Source: Hevea brasiliensis
Lineage: Eukaryota; Streptophyta; Magnoliopsida; Malpighiales; Euphorbiaceae
DNA length: 64,000 nucleotides
NCBI RefSeq assembly: GCF_030052815.1
Contig: NC_079504.1
Coordinates: 88,426,781 to 88,490,780 of the forward strand
Reading direction: 5' to 3'
The position numbers and the translations under genes were made by a program. The notes under the pieces are model-generated. The model had not been told where the DNA came from. It made no database searches and saw only the letters and a program-made list of their open reading frames with translations. Shown in pieces: positions 1-12,635 of this stretch; position 1 is the first letter of the stretch; the number at the start of each line of letters is the position of its first letter.

Positions 1-132
1 AGGAAATGCTGTTTGAGGAAGTGGTACTTAAGTGAGACCATTGTGACTCCACCATCTTTCCTGGGTATTACCTGGTGCATTTTGTGTAATTCTAGTGAAT
101 GATATTTTGCCTCACGCCTTACTTTGACACCA

Positions 133-149
133 CCCCCCCCCCCCCCCCC
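133..149. repeat. C homopolymer run
   Basis: Seventeen consecutive C residues just upstream of the LINE remnant. The exact length may be a sequencing or assembly estimate. Confidence 0.9.
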
Positions 150-156
150 TTCTTAC

Positions 157-400
157 AGCAAGGAAGTTATCCTTCTAGCTATTAATCATGGGTTCAATTC
201 AATCATTATGGAGGGAGATCCAAACATGATGATCCAATCTCTTAATGGCTACATAGCTCCATTGGAGATTTATGACATTATTTTAGATATCATTTAGCTT
301 TCCAAAAGAATGAACATCATCTACTTTTCATTTGTGAAGAGAAAAAGTAATCAAGTAGCACATTATCTTGTTTCCAAGTTTATTCGTGATGTTTTTGTTC
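157..400 (+). pseudogene. LINE RNase H-like (RVT_3) remnant
   Basis: One reading frame gives a degraded RNase H-like domain of the kind found at the C-terminus of plant L1-type LINE polyproteins. Visible landmarks are IIMEGDPNMMIQSLNG (the acidic strand and following helix) and, about 45 residues later, FVKRKSNQVAHYL (the R-x-x-N-x-x-AH motif). A single in-frame TAG near 296 splits the two halves. No upstream reverse transcriptase is present; the window starts just before. It is a dead retroposon fragment. Fold and motif spacing support the call; the LINE subfamily is not resolved. Confidence 0.75.
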
Positions 401-470
401 AGTGCAACCCATTGGTACAATGGAACCTTGCAATGGGCTTTTTGCCAGTGCAACCCATTGGTACAATGGA
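401..470. repeat. Two-copy 46-bp tandem repeat with internal palindrome
   Basis: A 24-bp unit at 401-424 recurs exactly at 447-470. Each unit contains CCATTG-GTA-CAATGG, a perfect 6-bp inverted repeat. Confidence 0.85.
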
Positions 471-1153
471 AACGGGCTTTTTACCCTCTTGATTCTATCA
501 ATGAATTTCACTCTATTTTTAATTTAAAAAAAATAGTAGAAGCTTCTGCAAAGGTCTTCAAATCATCCATAAAAAATAAATGAATAAGGGTGGGATTCCC
601 TCTACTCAAGTGAATTGACTTTCATCACCCTTGAAAAACTACTAAAGAAATAGTGAGCTTAACCTCTCCATACATATAACATAAGGGTAAGTTTCTGTAG
701 TGAGAAAAATGGTAGGGAAAGGGAAAAAAAAAAAAAAAAAAAGGAATTTTCATGTTTTGTTAGAGGGAAAAAGGAGGAAGGAAAAATTAAAAACCCAACT
801 CACTTATTTTGCAAGAAGGAAAAGGAGAAAGGAAAAAAATTGTGACAATTTGTGTAGAAATTTGAGCCATTTCATTTTTTGTCCAAATTGGGCAAAAAAG
901 AGTGAAAAAAAATTTTTTTTTCTATGCCTTTTTTCCCTGCAGTAGTTATTTTTTAATATAATTTTATTTATTCAATATGATTATAATAGTAGAAATATAA
1001 TATTTCTCTCTTCTCACATTTCTTTTTATCAAAACATGAAAAATAAGCAAATCAATTACTTCCTTTTCCTTTCTCTTTGAAAAAGATTTATAAAGAGAAT
1101 AATAATTTTCCTTTCGATAGGGATTTTATTTTCTTTTATAATTCCATCTACTT
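471..1153. other. AT-rich intergenic stretch
   Basis: No supportable gene. It contains a purine-rich block with an A run near 724-742. Its last 110 bases (about 1045-1150) strongly resemble 19495-19605 on the far side of the Ty3 element, so the insertion sits beside or within an older local duplication. Confidence 0.6.
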
Positions 1154-2937
1154 TGTAACACCCCTATACTAAGTAGTCTACACAATCCACTGTTCTGGTG
1201 ACTAGTGTCAGTCCGGACAGTCAAGGGGCTTAGAACCATATTTAAGTTACCTAAAAAAGTCACAAACAAAAATTAATAATAATCACATGAAGGTAAAATA
1301 GAAATTAAGAAAATAAGGCATAATGGGTTAAATGAGCCGAGGCCACAGCGATGGGTGATTGAATCGGGAAATGACTGTGAGCTCAGTTGCTACCCAAATT
1401 TCGTGTGGGAAACTGTGACACCTTAGGCCTAGGAATAATTGCGAAGCTAGGAGAAATGTGAAAGTCAAGGAAAAGAGTTGAGAACAAGCTCAAATAATTG
1501 AATCAGGATTCAGGAAATAATATAGTATTTTTAGAAAAACAAATCAGACCGATAAGGGGCAATTTGGTCAATTCACTTTTAGAGGTGACTCATGCCTTAA
1601 ATGTCCATTAAAATGTAGAAAATTAAATTTATAAAAAGTAATTAAAAACATGAAGAGGTGTAGGAAAGGGAAAGAAAGAAATTGGAATAAATAAATTATG
1701 ACATCATCATGCTTGAGTAAGCATGACACAAATACTAATTTTAATTTCTATTTTTTTTTATTTATGGGATAATTACTTACATAAGAGACAAATAAAAGAA
1801 AAAAAATTAAAACCTCATCTTCTTCAACTCTCTTGCCGTCCACCTCTCTCTCTTCTTCTCACTCTCACTTCCACCATTAAAGCTCATTTTGAGCTTAAAT
1901 AACCATCAAATTTAGCCATAAATTTCCTAGTCCCTTAATTAAAACTTGGTTTTGAGTCTTGAAAAGAAGATTGGGGGCAAGAAGAGTGGAAAATATTGAA
2001 GGAAAGGAGAAATTGAAGAATTGTCAAATTGAGGTAAGTGATCTCTAAGTCTTCTTTCTTCTTTTATCTTTGGAATGGAGTGCAATTGTGAGGATTAAGT
2101 TGATAAATGGAAGAAATTATGCTTGACTCTTAAAGATTGAAATTCGGTCAGCCATGAGGGGTTAGGGTTTGGTATGTTTTGGCCTAATTGAATATGAACT
2201 CTAATGTTGGTGAAGTTATATATATGTTTAGAGCATTGAAATTGCATGAATTGTGACAAATTAGAAATTAGGATTCTTGATAAATTAGGGTTTTGGTAGC
2301 AATTGGGGATTTTGATGAATTGATGCCCAATTGATATAATTGGTGCTTAAATTGGTCAATTGGTGTGGTTAGATGTAACACCCCTCACCTGACTATAGTG
2401 TAGCCGAGCAAGGTGTGCTACATTCGGTGTTGGAGCACCCTAACTTATCTTACTTTATTTTTTTAATAATTTTGAATTTATTTAATTTAATATCAATTAT
2501 TTTTAGATGTAGAAACTGGTGGAGTTTCTTCTATTTTATTAAATATTGACGTGATTTACTATTTATCTATTTGAAATTCAACAATATTTTTAAAATAAAA
2601 TCTCATCCATGCTAATCATAATTATCTCATCAATTATTCTCATAATTTTCTCATATTTCAAATCTCATCCATATATTTCAATTTCATAATCATTTCCATA
2701 CATTTCCATTCATACTTAATTCATATGTAAAAATGTTCAAATTACATAAATTTACATGATTTATAAACTAATTACACAAGTCCATAATTTACATAACGCA
2801 CAAAATATATAAAATAACTTATATCGGCCATATCTACATGCATTGCTGAGGAGGTGATAACCTTGAATATTTCAGACACTTCTGCAGATCAGAACTCCAA
2901 AATCTCTATTTAATATTCGCTGGGTTTTGCCTTTAGT

Positions 2938-2992
2938 ACCTGCGCGAAGGAAACAAATCTATCGCGCTAAGCATTTCTGCTTAGTGGTACAA
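2938..2992 (-). other. Conserved LTR hairpin pair (minus-strand LTR copy)
   Basis: On the minus strand, CTAAGCA-GAAA-TGCTTAG (2984-2967) forms a 7-bp stem closed by a GNRA tetraloop. It is followed by GCGCGA..TCGCGC (2967-2942) and then AGGTAC. The same arrangement recurs in the related LTRs at 26287-26330 and about 34130-34165. Confidence 0.6.
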
Positions 2993-3537
2993 TAATATAA
3001 CAAGAAAATAATAAATACAATAAAGAAAGAAATAGGTCATAATTTGGATACTATGAAATTTAATCTAATTTAATATAATACTTCTAGTATCAACTATCCT
3101 TTGTTCTAATTTATTCCTCTTCAGAAGTACTTAATTTCTAAATTCACAGTAATAATATACCATCCCCAAAAATTTCAAGAATATTATTCTTAGCTTTATA
3201 TTATTATGAAAAAGTGCATTTGTAATATTTATTTAAATTATATTTCTATTACTAATCTTTTTATCATTTCATTCAGTACTTTCTACTAAATAACTTTTCT
3301 TATTTATTTTAGGACGTCTTACTCATTTATTTAATTTCTAATATTTTTAATTGCTAATATTCTTAACTTATTTCAACAAAATTTCGCTGCCCAAGTAACC
3401 TATGACAGGTTGACTAAACTGGATAACTGGTCATTGACACTGGACACCGCAGTGCCTCGGGTCATTATACCATGGGATGTAGAACGTCAACCACATATGC
3501 AGTCAGAATAGCTAAAAAGCCATGATAACACATAATC

Positions 3538-3610
3538 GAGCATAAAAGCCATGAGTGCGAGCATTAAGCCATGAATACGGGCATAAAGCCATGAATACAG
3601 GCATAAAGCC
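3538..3610. repeat. 20-bp tandem repeat array
   Basis: Units of 20-21 bp built on GCATAAAGCCATGAATAC repeat from 3538 to 3598, with a partial unit to 3610. The array lies inside the 2374-10278 solo LTR. Confidence 0.85.
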
Positions 3611-3635
3611 TTTCGCAGCACTGTTAAAACAATAC

Positions 3636-6600
3636 TGTCACACTCTACTCCTCCGTAAGATGTAACATAATCCCGTAGTACACCTAATGAATTACCGTAC
3701 TTCACCTATCGATAACCCATTAGATATACTATAAGGGATTTTAAAATAATTTTCGTGAAATTTAAATCATCGATTAAAATCTGGTGTTATAAAATTTTTT
3801 TCAAAATTTCGGCAGAGTGCCGGCTGTATTTTGAGAAAACAGTTCTTCCATCTTGCAAAGGAAAATACTCCCAATATGTTTTCTCAAATACAACTCCAAT
3901 AACTTCATTTCATCTCATTACTCAAATCTCAATAATCAAATCAATTCATTTTCAAACCAACCTCATCATAAAAGAAACACTTCATTGATTACAAGACTCA
4001 AAATTAATATTACAAAACTATTCAAGTAAATGAAATCTCAAATTTACATTTACAATAATTTACAATTAATTACATACCAAAATATTTTACAAGAGTTTTT
4101 ATACAACTGCTTAAATAATTTACGTACATATTATTACATACATACATCAAAACCTGAGTATATGAGTCTACCTGGAGCTGATCTGAATGTGGCTTCAAAG
4201 AAGCTTACTCAACTGCTCTATGCTCTTTTTACCTGCGATAGCATACAAAGCTATCGCTGAGTGGTGAACTCAGTGGTGCACAACTATAATTTAAAACATA
4301 GTACAATATACATTGACAAAATTTACAACAAATAATTTGGAAATCTGGATACTCATCAAATACCAAAAATCAAAATATGTTCATTGCCAATAATATAAAT
4401 CATTTGTATAAATTGACTTTGATCACGAAATTCAATTTATCAAATCACAACTAAACATTTAAGGTAATTCCAACAAAATCAATTATACATAAATCATAAT
4501 TGAAAGCACAATTCTTTACTATTCAAAAACCATTCTTTATCTCAAAAATCATTCTTTATCTCACTAACTAGGCAAGACTAATCCGAAATGGCCATCTTTA
4601 GGGTGATTCTAACTCCCTATGGTCGGGGAGGTCGAATCATCGTGCACAGTACACACCACAATAATGAATCTTCCGAAAGGGCCATAACATAAAAACTTAG
4701 ATCTAACCTCTAATAAAAGGAGAATCTAAGCCTGTGCACGTACCATGGTGATCAAAACACAACTAACTCCATTATCTTCTCAACAAATGAGAGAGACGGG
4801 TAATAACCTAGTCAAGCATCTATAGTGAGATATAAAACAATATCATAATCCTTTTTGTGAGCATAAATCACAATACAATTCGATTCAAAGTCAATTCCAA
4901 TATCAAATAATTTTTATGCTCATCACAATTTAAATCATAAATTTGCATTTTTCCATGCAAATTGCCCATCACAATTCAAAACATGTTCTATCACAATTTT
5001 TCAAAACATAATTTATTCAATTTGCAATAATGTTTAACACTTGTTGAAATACCATTTCACAAAGCCAAATTCATACATACTATAACAATTTCAATAATCA
5101 TTGAATTAAATCCAATGCTTGTTAAACATAATACATAAGAAAAATATGTCATTTAATCATATGAAATATTCAGAACCAAATCAGTTAAAAACTAGTTGTG
5201 TACAAACCTGATTTGAGTCGCTCCTAGGCCTTGACTCAATGTTCTTTATGCTTCTCAATATCCTTATCAATTGAAATACACAATTTAAAGTGTTTCAGTA
5301 CTCAATGAATTTGTTTCCAACCATAAAATCTAATATTTAAATTTTCTTAGTACTATTCCCTTCAATTCATTTCATTAGTCAACCTATAATGTTAACCCTT
5401 GATGCACTTTAAGTGAGTCAATTCTAATATTACCAATATGTCACATTTTATAGCCCTTTAGTATTGGTATATGTTACCAATTTTATTTCTAAGTGTATTG
5501 CATTTTATTGCAATTTACCGGATTTCAGTGTACTATTTTGACCTAGCCGGACGATCTAGTTCCCTCGGTTTTCGGGTTTTGGTCCAAACTACAAACTTAT
5601 AGGTCTATGTCTTATTGCACGCGGGGCAAAATTTCAGATCATTCTGAGTAGTGTAGACCAAGATATGGTCAATTTACCAAAGCTAGACAAAATGCACTAA
5701 AATGGCAGGCTTAGGTCATTTTTAGGTCACTTTTGGTTCGGCCAGTTTTGGTACCAGAACTTGTGCAAGCTATTTGGCTTGGTTCTAGCCATTTCTAGGC
5801 TTTGGTGTCTCCATAAGAATTGTAGATCTATGTCTAAACTATTCATGGTAAAAATTTCAGGTTAATTGGACCTGTTTTGAGTAATTTATGGTCAAAATAC
5901 TAACTACTGCCCAAATGGTCAATTTTCAGGCTTTCAAGTCACTAATCCTGATTTAGTTATTTTTCAAGTCACTTTCTAGGCAGAATTTAGGTAAGCTTCC
6001 TTCATGAAAGTTAGCACATTTTGTGCCTAGTTTCACCTCCAATTGGTCTCATACCAATTGGAGTCACACACTTAAGGTTCTAAGCTAAAGTGTATACTGC
6101 CCTGTTACACATTATTCAACACTTACCAATTACACATTCAATACTTACCAAGTTTATCTTTCATGCCAATTCTGATTTGGTACCATAATATTAACACACT
6201 TTACATCACATTTTAGTCATTTTGGGCAGCTTGTAACCACTCTCAATATACACATTATAACTCAGAATTTTCAAAGTCCAATTACAATAATTTAACCACA
6301 TTAACATACCCCATTTACATGTCCAAGTCCAAACAATTATTCACATACACATGCTGCCACCATAAGTAACATAATTCAACAATATTTCATAAACTTAAAC
6401 ACTTCAATCTTCTTTATAAGGCTGCCACAAGTTTACATATAACCATCAAGTTCCATTTTCACTTTTCAAGCTTACAAATCAAACTTTACACATGGAATTC
6501 AACTTCAATACAATTAAACATTTAAATCAATATCCAAACAACCATTTACATGCAAGGACAAGCTGTTCATGGTGAGGTTTCATGGCTGCCAAAATGCTCC

Positions 6601-7577
6601 ATCACCAATAATTCATCAAACCTCAATTTTCTTCCATAATTCAACTACCCACAACCTTAGTTACGCTTTTAATGAAACAAGAATTGAAAATAACCACTTA
6701 CCTCTTTTGGACTTCTTCAAAACTCCACCAAAACTCTTCTTTCTTGCTTCTAATATGCTGCCCAAGATGTGTAGATAAAGTTTAGGGAAGGAAGTCTTGA
6801 ATTAAAAGTTGAAAATGATGGTGATTTGAAGCTTTCTTGCAACCGTCCATGGAGGAAGAATGGTGAAGTGTGAATCGGCCATGGAAGGGTGAAATGAGGA
6901 AATTATGTGCTGAAGTGGTGAGTGCTGTCCACTTATGGGTCTTTATACCCCCATTATCTCCACTAACCATTATTTAATTAACTAAATAAATCAAGTTTCA
7001 ATATTTCCATTAATCACCCCTTATTTTTCCCTTATTATATTTTATATATAAGTTCATTTTTCATATTATTTACAAAGTTTAATACCACTTATTTTTAATG
7101 GACATTGAGGTCAAAAGACAACTCTAGGTGTCAAATGACCAAAATGCCCCTCTTCGGGTTGTATTTCCAATTTTTCGGTGCTACCGATTTACTCCTTGTA
7201 CCGCCGATTCCTTAAATTTTCATTTTTGTTTATATTGACTTACTAAATTTTCTTTGACATTTCCAATGTCAATTACACCTCAGTAGACCTTTAATTATGT
7301 CTCAAAAATATTTTTCCAGGTTTCCCGCGATCCAGGGCTAGTCAACGGTCATCACCGTAACTTCCCAGTGCGGTCACCCATCGCTACGGGTTCAGTTCAT
7401 TTAACTTAGTCACATTTTATCTTTTTTATTTTTCTTTAATTTTTCTTATCACATTTTTCATTATTTTATACTTCCTCACTGTCATTACAGTGTAGTTCCA
7501 AACATTCCGACTTTCCGGGGCAGACATTAGCTGTCGGAACAGTAGGACGTATGGACTATGAAATTTAGGATGTTACA
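3636..7577 (-). mobile_element. Solo LTR, second-level nested insertion
   Basis: On the minus strand it runs from TGTAACATCC at 7577 to AGTGTGACA at 3636, 3942 bp. AATAC flanks it on both sides (3631-3635 and 7578-7582). Its 3' part (CCCTTATAG..GGGTTATCGATAGGTGAAG..) matches the 3' ends of the Ty3 element LTRs at 12440-12550 and 19340-19442, so it belongs to the same family as the host element. It is the youngest of the three nested insertions. A hairpin GCGATAGC..GCTATCGC followed by AGGTAA lies at 4257-4235 on the minus strand. Confidence 0.92.
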
Positions 7578-7802
7578 AATACCCTATTGGCATGCCAATC
7601 TATCCAATCTGACACACGTGTCTAGGCAATACATGGGCACATAAGTACCATTAAATATTAATATGTCCTCTTATTTTATTTTTTCATTATAAGTTTCAAT
7701 TACAATTTATAACATTTTAATTTTGTTCTTAGCAGAAGCATAAATTTCTAAATCACAATTCTGTATAGTTTATACATTCATCACAACTCATACATTCCCT
7801 AT

Positions 7803-7937
7803 ATCATTCATTTTGGATCTCAATTCACAACAATGGAGTTCATGTACTATTTTACCTTCATCATAATTCATATATTTATTCATTATATCCTTACATCATT
7901 CATTTTGGATCTCAATTCACAACAATGGTGTTCATGT
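7803..7937. repeat. Two-copy 92-bp tandem duplication in LTR
   Basis: The stretch ATCATTCATTTTGGATCTCA and what follows (7803-7845) recurs 92 bp downstream (7895-7937) with few differences, inside the 2374-10278 LTR. Confidence 0.75.
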
Positions 7938-10900
7938 ACCATTGTACTTAAAATACTTTTTCTTATCCTTTCTCATTTATACATTTGAAAATCTACTTAT
8001 GTAATTACAAATTTTATATTTCAAGTTGAATTACTAATATTTATGAATTCTATTTGTGATGGGCATATAAGCCCTAACTACCTATTCATATCAATTAGGT
8101 GACTTACTTTTAATGTTTCAAATAATCCATGAACATTTCATGGATTTTAAATTTATGGCCTTAATTTCCCTCTATCAATTTTGACTAAGATGTATAGTCC
8201 CCATTTGTCATACAATTCTAAGCATTTAAGCTTAGAATTGGCTCTAGGTCTTTATCTTAATTTGCTAACCATTTTGATTACTATTCATCTTACTAGTCAA
8301 TCAAAATATTGACTTTTTCATACTTAATGGATATGTTAATTCTAATTACACCAAGATCCCACATTTTGAGTTTTACATTTTTTAGTATTAATTGTTAATT
8401 GCAATTTAAAGTCCCCTAGATGCATTTCTAAATTTTCAGTTTTGATTACCTAAGTTTACTGTTCCATTGAACAATTCTACAGTGGAAACTGGGCTAACAT
8501 TTCTCCATTAAAGTTGTTCCTTATTGTGTCTTCTTTAATTCCCTTTTTGAATCACTCCAATTGAAGTTCTGTAGCTCAAGTTATGGCCTAAATACCATAA
8601 CTGGCCGGATAAGGTAGTACCCAGAATTTCTTGACAGAATCCATTCTGGCAGTTTTGGTGTCCTGAGTTTGGTGGGAAATTTCATTAAGTTCTAATCAAA
8701 ATTTGGAGTTGTGTCCTTCATGAAAGTTGTCCTAAATTGTCTAAGCTTTCTATTGATATAAATTTCAGGTTAATTGGAAATTTCTACAGTGAGTTATGAC
8801 CAAATGAATAAACACTATTCATTTGGTCATTTTGCCCAGGCAGAATGTGTGTTACCCGGATTTGGTCAATTTTTAGGGCATCCTATGTTTGGTTTCTGGG
8901 CAGGGTTCTTTCATCAAAGTTGTGCCATTATGTGTCTAGTTTCATATCCAATTGGCTTACACAACTCAAGTTAGAGCTGCTCAAACTTGCTAGACTCACA
9001 TCCAGACCTACAGGTCACCCAAGGCAGCACATCTACCCTCAATTCCATTGGCACAAATCACTTCAATTCCTCATTAAACATAGCCAAATGGTCACTAATT
9101 GACCATTACAACTTTAGTTTATGTCCATTTTCATCCACTCCCAAAATTAAATTTCAAAACCCTAACCCTAATTGACCAAGCCTCCAATTCATGCATCTTA
9201 CTCCTAATTTGCTATACTAATCATATAATTTATACTAGGGGTAGCTAATATGTCACTTTAAATCAAAGAATTCTCCTAACCCAAACTCATGTCAAGGCTG
9301 CCAAAATTTCATAGAACATAATCATGCCTTATTAATTCAATTTTTATCAAATTTTCAACTTAACTTAGCTTAGCTTAAATTCATGTTTAGAAAGATGTAA
9401 AAGCAAATAATATGGCACTAACCTCCTTGAAGAGAATTTCTCCCTTCAATTTCCTTCACTTTCTTTGATTTTCTTGGCAGCCAAACACCTTCCCAAGTGG
9501 TGTAGACAAGTTTTAATGAAGGAGGTCTAAGGTTTTGTGGAGGGAAATCAATGAAAATTAAGAGAGATGAAGAAATTTTTTCATGGAAGAGAGAGAGATG
9601 AGAGATTTCCGGTAATGAGAGTATAATGAGGAAGATGGCTGTTTGGTTTTGGTCTTTATCTCCTTTTTATTTCATTTTATTTAATGTCAAATTGTGATTG
9701 GGTGTTGGCATTTTAATGACATCATGTGATGTCATAATTCCCAATTTCTTTTATTTTTTTTCTTTTTCTTTTCTATTTATTTTCAATTAAACTTTTAGCA
9801 ATATTTATTCATATTTTAAATCATAATAATTATTTAATTAACTGGACAAGTCGGCCAAAAATCATCTCTGAAGACGAAATGGCCAAAATGCCCTCCGTTT
9901 GGCTTATTTAGCCAAAATCGTCTGTACTGATCTAAAAATTTTTCTAAGCCTTTTCTTGGTATTCTAATGTCATAGAAACCTCAATGACTCTTCTCTAGAT
10001 TCCCAAAAATTAGTTTATAAATTTTCACCTCGATTTAGGGCTCCTAGTTGCGAGGACCGCAACTTCCTACTAGGTTACCCATCGCTAGGGCACCGGCTCA
10101 TTTAACTTAGTTGTATTTTATTTCTAAAATTTTTTCTAAATTTTTTCTTATTAATATTTGAGTTATTTATGACTCTTCACTCTAGTCTAAATATTTTTTC
10201 AGGTGTTCTAACTATCCGGACTGACACAGGTCACCGGAACAATAGAATGTACGGAATTGCTACTGTGAGGGTATTACATTAGAAGTGTGATTGAATGATT
10301 GAAACTAAAATTGAATTGTGAATGTGTAATGGTCAATTCTGGACAGCCTGACCATGGTCCACTCAAATGGCCATAATTGAAATTCTGTTGCTCCAATTGG
10401 TGTGAGGCTAATTAAAGATGAAAATTAAGACCCAAAGCAACAATTTTCATGCTGAAACCTTGCCCTAAAACCAACCACAAATTAGTGTAAATTTTGGTTA
10501 AATCCGGATTTGGTACCCTGTTACTGGGAAAAACTGACCATATGAATAGTACATGTTCAAATAGTCATAACTTTGTGTAGAAAGGTCTAAATGACCTGAT
10601 TTTTGAACCATCGGAAAGCTAGGACATAGTAGAACAACTTTTATAAAAAAACACAATCTCAAATTCTAACCATAACAAAATCAAATTGCCAACCAAATTT
10701 GGATTACCAAATCTGCCAGAACCTAAAATTGCCCAGAATTCTGGAATTGACCAATCCGGCCAGTTATGGTTAAATGGCCATAGCTTGAGATACAAAACTC
10801 TAAATGGAGTGATTCAAAAAGGAAATTAAACTAGACACATTAAGGAACAACTTTGATGAAGAAAGTTTAACCAAATTTTCACTGTAGAATAGACCAATAG

Positions 10901-11888
10901 AATAGTAAACTTAAGAGACAAAAACTGAAATTTTGGAATTTAATCCTAATAAGCCTTGCATTACAATTGGCAACAAATACCAACAAAATTGTGATCCAAA
11001 ATGTGGTATGTGGGTATAATTAAAACTAGCATACCTATTAATATTGAAAAAGTCAATATTTTGAAATGAATAGTGAAGTAAATAGTAAACACTAACACAC
11101 CAATTGTAAGGACCCAAATTTTATAAATCGTATTGGGTAGATTAAGGCTATAAAAATTTTAATTGTTGGATTGTTTATTAGAAGTGATTTAAATGAGTAC
11201 TGAAACACTTTAAATTATGTATTTTAGTAGAAAGAGACACTAGGAAGGATAAAGAAAAAGTGAATCAGGGCCAAGAGACGACTCATTTGATATTTGTGCA
11301 CAACAATTAACTTCTATTTGATTTTCAATTTGAATTTTTAATTGAATGATTTGTGAAATTTATTTATGACCTTATGGATATTGAATACTTTTGTTGACAA
11401 AGAATTATGTGTTGTTGACCCAAATTTTGAGAAATTATTTTGAATGAAATAAGAATGTAAATTGATTGATGTTTTTATGCTTGGAAAATTGTTAAAATAG
11501 TTTGAAACCACAGTTGTCATGACTATATGTGATTCCTCACTAGTTTGCTTAGTGGGATGAATTGATTTTGTATTCTCTCTCTGGCTGAAGTGTTGAGGCG
11601 TGTGCCAGTTCAGGACGAATTGGATGAGTACTCATATATTGGTGCTAGCTAGCCTTGGTATTCCTCATTAGCCTCTGGCTAGTGGGATAAATTGGATATT
11701 AGAGTCATGATTAAGCTGTGTGACTTTTCAAAATTGATTTTGCAATTATGGAATGAAATTTGATTTATTTAAGAAAATTTCTGGCTTTAGAAATAAAGCA
11801 TGATTTTATATGTGTTAATATTCAAATTGATTTACTTTGGAAAAATTGTGATTGATTGTTGTGTAAATTATTATTTTCTTTAAGTTGT

Positions 11889-11940
11889 GCACCACTGAGT
11901 CTTTGGCTCAGCGATAGCTTCTTATTGTTGTCGCAGGTAA
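11889..11940 (+). other. Conserved LTR hairpin pair before AGGTAA
   Basis: GCACCA is followed by CTGAGTC-TTT-GGCTCAG and then by GCGATAGC (11911-11918) pairing with GTTGTCGC (11927-11934), immediately before AGGTAA. Some pairs are G-U. The homologous stem at 4235-4257 is fully Watson-Crick and the one at 30554-30577 uses other wobble pairs, so pairing is kept while bases change. Confidence 0.55.
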
Positions 11941-12558
11941 GAAAATAGATAAAACAGCAGAGTAGGCTACTTATGACTTAGAGTATTTTGCATTTTGGAG
12001 TTATCACCGGGTATATAGATTATACCCTTGTAAATTTTTTTTAATGTATATTTAACTATATGTATGCACATTAGCTTTGAGCAGTTATGTAATAAATTTT
12101 GGAGTTTATTTTTTATCTATGTAAATAATTGTAATGTAAACTTATTGTTTTTATTTAATGAAAAGCTTCAGTTTATTTTTGAAATATTTTTTCTATGAAT
12201 TACTTGAAATGGATTGTGAAGAGAATATTGGAGTTTGAGACTTAAATGTATTTTGGGAGTATTTTCATAGGTTTTTGAAGAACTATTTTCTCAAATTATA
12301 GTTGGCACTCTGCTGAAATTTTTGTAAAATTTGTGGAGATTTCAAATTAATAAAAATTTTGATTTATGATTTAAACTTCAATTAAAGGGTTTTAATAATC
12401 ACTAAATATTACCCACCAATTTAAAATGATTGGAAATTGGTTTAAAATCCCTATTAGTATATTTAATGGGTTATCAGTAGGCGAAGTTCGGTAATTGATT
12501 AGGTATACTACGGGATCATGTTATGCCTTACAAAGGGGTAAGGTGTGACATGTTTTAG

Positions 12559-12570
12559 TGGTATCAGAGC
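12559..12570 (+). promoter_or_regulatory. Primer binding site, initiator tRNA-Met
   Basis: TGGTATCAGAGC, the usual plant primer binding site complementary to the 3' end of initiator tRNA-Met, lies 8 nt after the 5' LTR end. It primes minus-strand DNA synthesis. Confidence 0.95.
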
Positions 12571-12635
12571 TAGTTTTCAAAGCATACTTTGAACTGTGAA
12601 TTTGAGTATTTTTCTTTGATAAGTACAACTGCTCA

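Larger units (their letters stand above)
2374..10278 (-). mobile_element. Solo LTR, Tekay-type, minus strand, itself interrupted
   Basis: Read on the minus strand the LTR starts TGTAATACCC at 10278 and ends GGGTGTTACA at 2374. It is flanked by perfect TTAGA duplications (2369-2373 and 10279-10283). No internal retroelement genes are present, so this is a solo LTR left by LTR-LTR recombination; without the nested copy it is about 3.96 kb. It shares the block TTCCGGTGACC..GTGTCAGTCCGGA and the AAATGAGCC..AGCGATGGGT block with the host LTR, so it is a related subfamily. A GAAA-tetraloop hairpin lies at 2967-2984. Confidence 0.9.
1154..12550 (+). repeat. 5' LTR, interrupted by nested solo LTRs
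   Basis: The LTR runs from 1154 to 2373 and resumes at 10284 after an inserted element and its TTAGA duplication, ending GTGTGACA at 12550. Without the insertion it is about 3.5 kb, against 2.1 kb for the 3' LTR. The first block holds the conserved TTAAATGAGCCGAGGCC region near 1328. The second holds the hairpin pair at 11889-11940 just before GCAGGTAA. Substitutions relative to the 3' LTR are frequent, so the element is not young. Confidence 0.9.

Noticed and set aside
700..945. An open frame of 81 codons rich in Lys and Arg
   Set aside because: It is a translation of a purine-rich stretch with A runs; no homology or codon pattern of a gene.
3487..3610. Tandem 20-bp units as a CRISPR-like array
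   Set aside because: Units are contiguous without unique spacers, and this is plant LTR sequence.
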